Assembly: GCA_001598975.1 (NCBI GenBank)
Contig: BBXU01000650.1
Location: forward strand, 1 to 57,080
Length of the DNA stretch: 57,080 bases
Direction: 5' to 3'
Source of the DNA: Parachlorella kessleri
Taxonomy: Eukaryota; Chlorophyta; Trebouxiophyceae; Chlorellales; Chlorellaceae
The notes beneath the pieces were generated by a model. The model did no database searches. It saw nothing but the letters and a program-made list of their open reading frames with translations, and had not been told where the DNA came from. Positions within the stretch are counted from its first letter, which is position 1; the number at the start of each line of letters is the position of its first letter. Position numbers and translations under genes: made by a program. Below, one piece after another: positions 56,063 through 57,080 of this stretch.

Positions 56063-57080
56063 CAGGTTTGGCCCTTGGGCCGCCCATTGGCCGGCCATGG
56101 TGCACCTGCAGTGGCCAACTCGCCTCTTGGCCCTGGCAAGGGGTCTATGTGTTGGTCTCGTGTGTCTTGTGGCAGGTGCGGCGATCCAGTTGCTGTTAGA
56201 CAAGGCGGGCGAAGACCAGATAAGGTTGCTGGCAGCGCCTCTGTCAGGTGAATGGTGTTTGTACCTCGGTTTCAGACATTCACTTGCCCGGTGGTTGTGA
56301 CGACAGATGCTCTCATTGTTCAGGTTGCCAAACCCTGTGGACTATCATGTGCCAACTTGCTGCGGGCACATATATGCGGTGTTGCATACATTGACTGTTA
56401 GTTAGGCCTGCATGCAAGTGCATCTCCGTCACCAGAAACGATGTGGTTAGATAAAATGACAAGGACTCAGCTGGCAGGCCTTTGCGTATGCAGTGTGCAA
56501 GTGAGTTGTGCTGTGTCAGAGTGGTATTGGCTGTCAGCCTGTGTGTCCATCCAGTACCCACCCCATGTGTTGAGTTTTCTGTGAGGTGCTTGATATTCTG
56601 CGGAGGGCGTATGCTACTGGCGTGCCTTGTGCCGCCCACTTCCCAGTGCACTGAACAATTTTTTGAGTACATATTTGCCTCGTTGCCACCTCACGCTATA
56701 AGCCCCGGGGTGCCATTTGTAAAGCTTGCACCATCACAAAGGTTGACACAGTCTACTAGCCAGCCCAAAGTAAACCTCAGAGCTGGATACCACCAATATC
56801 TCTGACCCCAAATCAGAGCCACCCTAATGTGTCCCGCCAAACACAAAAGGGAGACAAGATGCATATCACCATGCCGACCAGCTTATAAATATCCTGCTAC
56901 CTGTAGAGCGCCCAAAGCATGCCGCACGGGATATATTTACCCAGACCATACATGGGCAAATCTGGGGCAAGCATAATTTACATCGCGCCTCCTACCCCCG
57001 TGCCTAAATAGGTACATACCTCTCCAGGTACATACCTCTCCCACTAAGTTTCTAAGTGTACACAGTTGTGTTACGGTTGG
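56063..57080. other. 3' flank of citrate synthase; no gene recognised
   Basis: Mostly the 3' UTR of citrate synthase and intergenic DNA. Composition becomes more AT-rich toward the end. A 16-bp word (GGTACATACCTCTCC core) is repeated in tandem at 57011-57042. No convincing open frame was seen on either strand. Confidence 0.5.

Overview
Nuclear DNA of a green alga (Chlorophyta, probably trebouxiophyte- or chlorophyte-like). The grounds are GC-rich sequence, genes broken by many 80-900 nt introns, Ala/Gln/Lys homopolymer-rich proteins, TGTAA motifs about 200 nt after several stop codons, and a plant/algal gene set. The genes cannot be read as single ORFs. I rebuilt them by joining exons at splice sites and checking that every junction keeps the frame. 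No operons, CRISPR arrays, rRNA, tRNA or transposon genes were seen.

Layout: 1-2812 (+) is the 3' part of a kelch-repeat protein. 3921-8196 (+) is a PGM2-type phosphoglucomutase/phosphopentomutase. 8866-11483 (+) is an unrecognised protein with a C-terminal coiled coil. 12403-29376 (-) is a 34-exon gene for translation initiation factor eIF5B (about 1674 aa), and one of its introns holds a small gene on the opposite strand (21067-21534, +). 29707-34285 (+) is RMI1, the OB-fold scaffold of the BLM/RecQ-TopoIII dissolvasome; it is divergent from eIF5B across 330 bp. 34656-39100 (-) is the 26S proteasome ATPase RPT1. 39775-40800 (+) is a small unknown protein with an internal repeat. 42357-46938 (-) is a 1084-aa coiled-coil protein of unknown family. 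47338-49991 (+) is ribosomal protein L13a (uL13). 51565-56062 (+) is a citrate synthase. The remaining tail shows no gene.

The genes are mostly housekeeping: translation (eIF5B, uL13), protein turnover (RPT1, perhaps the kelch protein), genome stability (RMI1) and central carbon metabolism (PGM2, citrate synthase). They do not form a cluster with one function.

Most unusual points: (1) the eIF5B reading frame appears to carry a bacterial-PheRS-beta/YtpR-like tRNA-binding OB fold inside its Lys-rich N-terminal region. (2) About 9 of 80 traced introns begin with GC instead of GT, far above the usual 1% or so. (3) A complete two-exon gene is nested antisense in an eIF5B intron. (4) There are local exon duplications in eIF5B and RPT1. 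(5) A short ORF ends 36 nt before the RPT1 start on the same strand.
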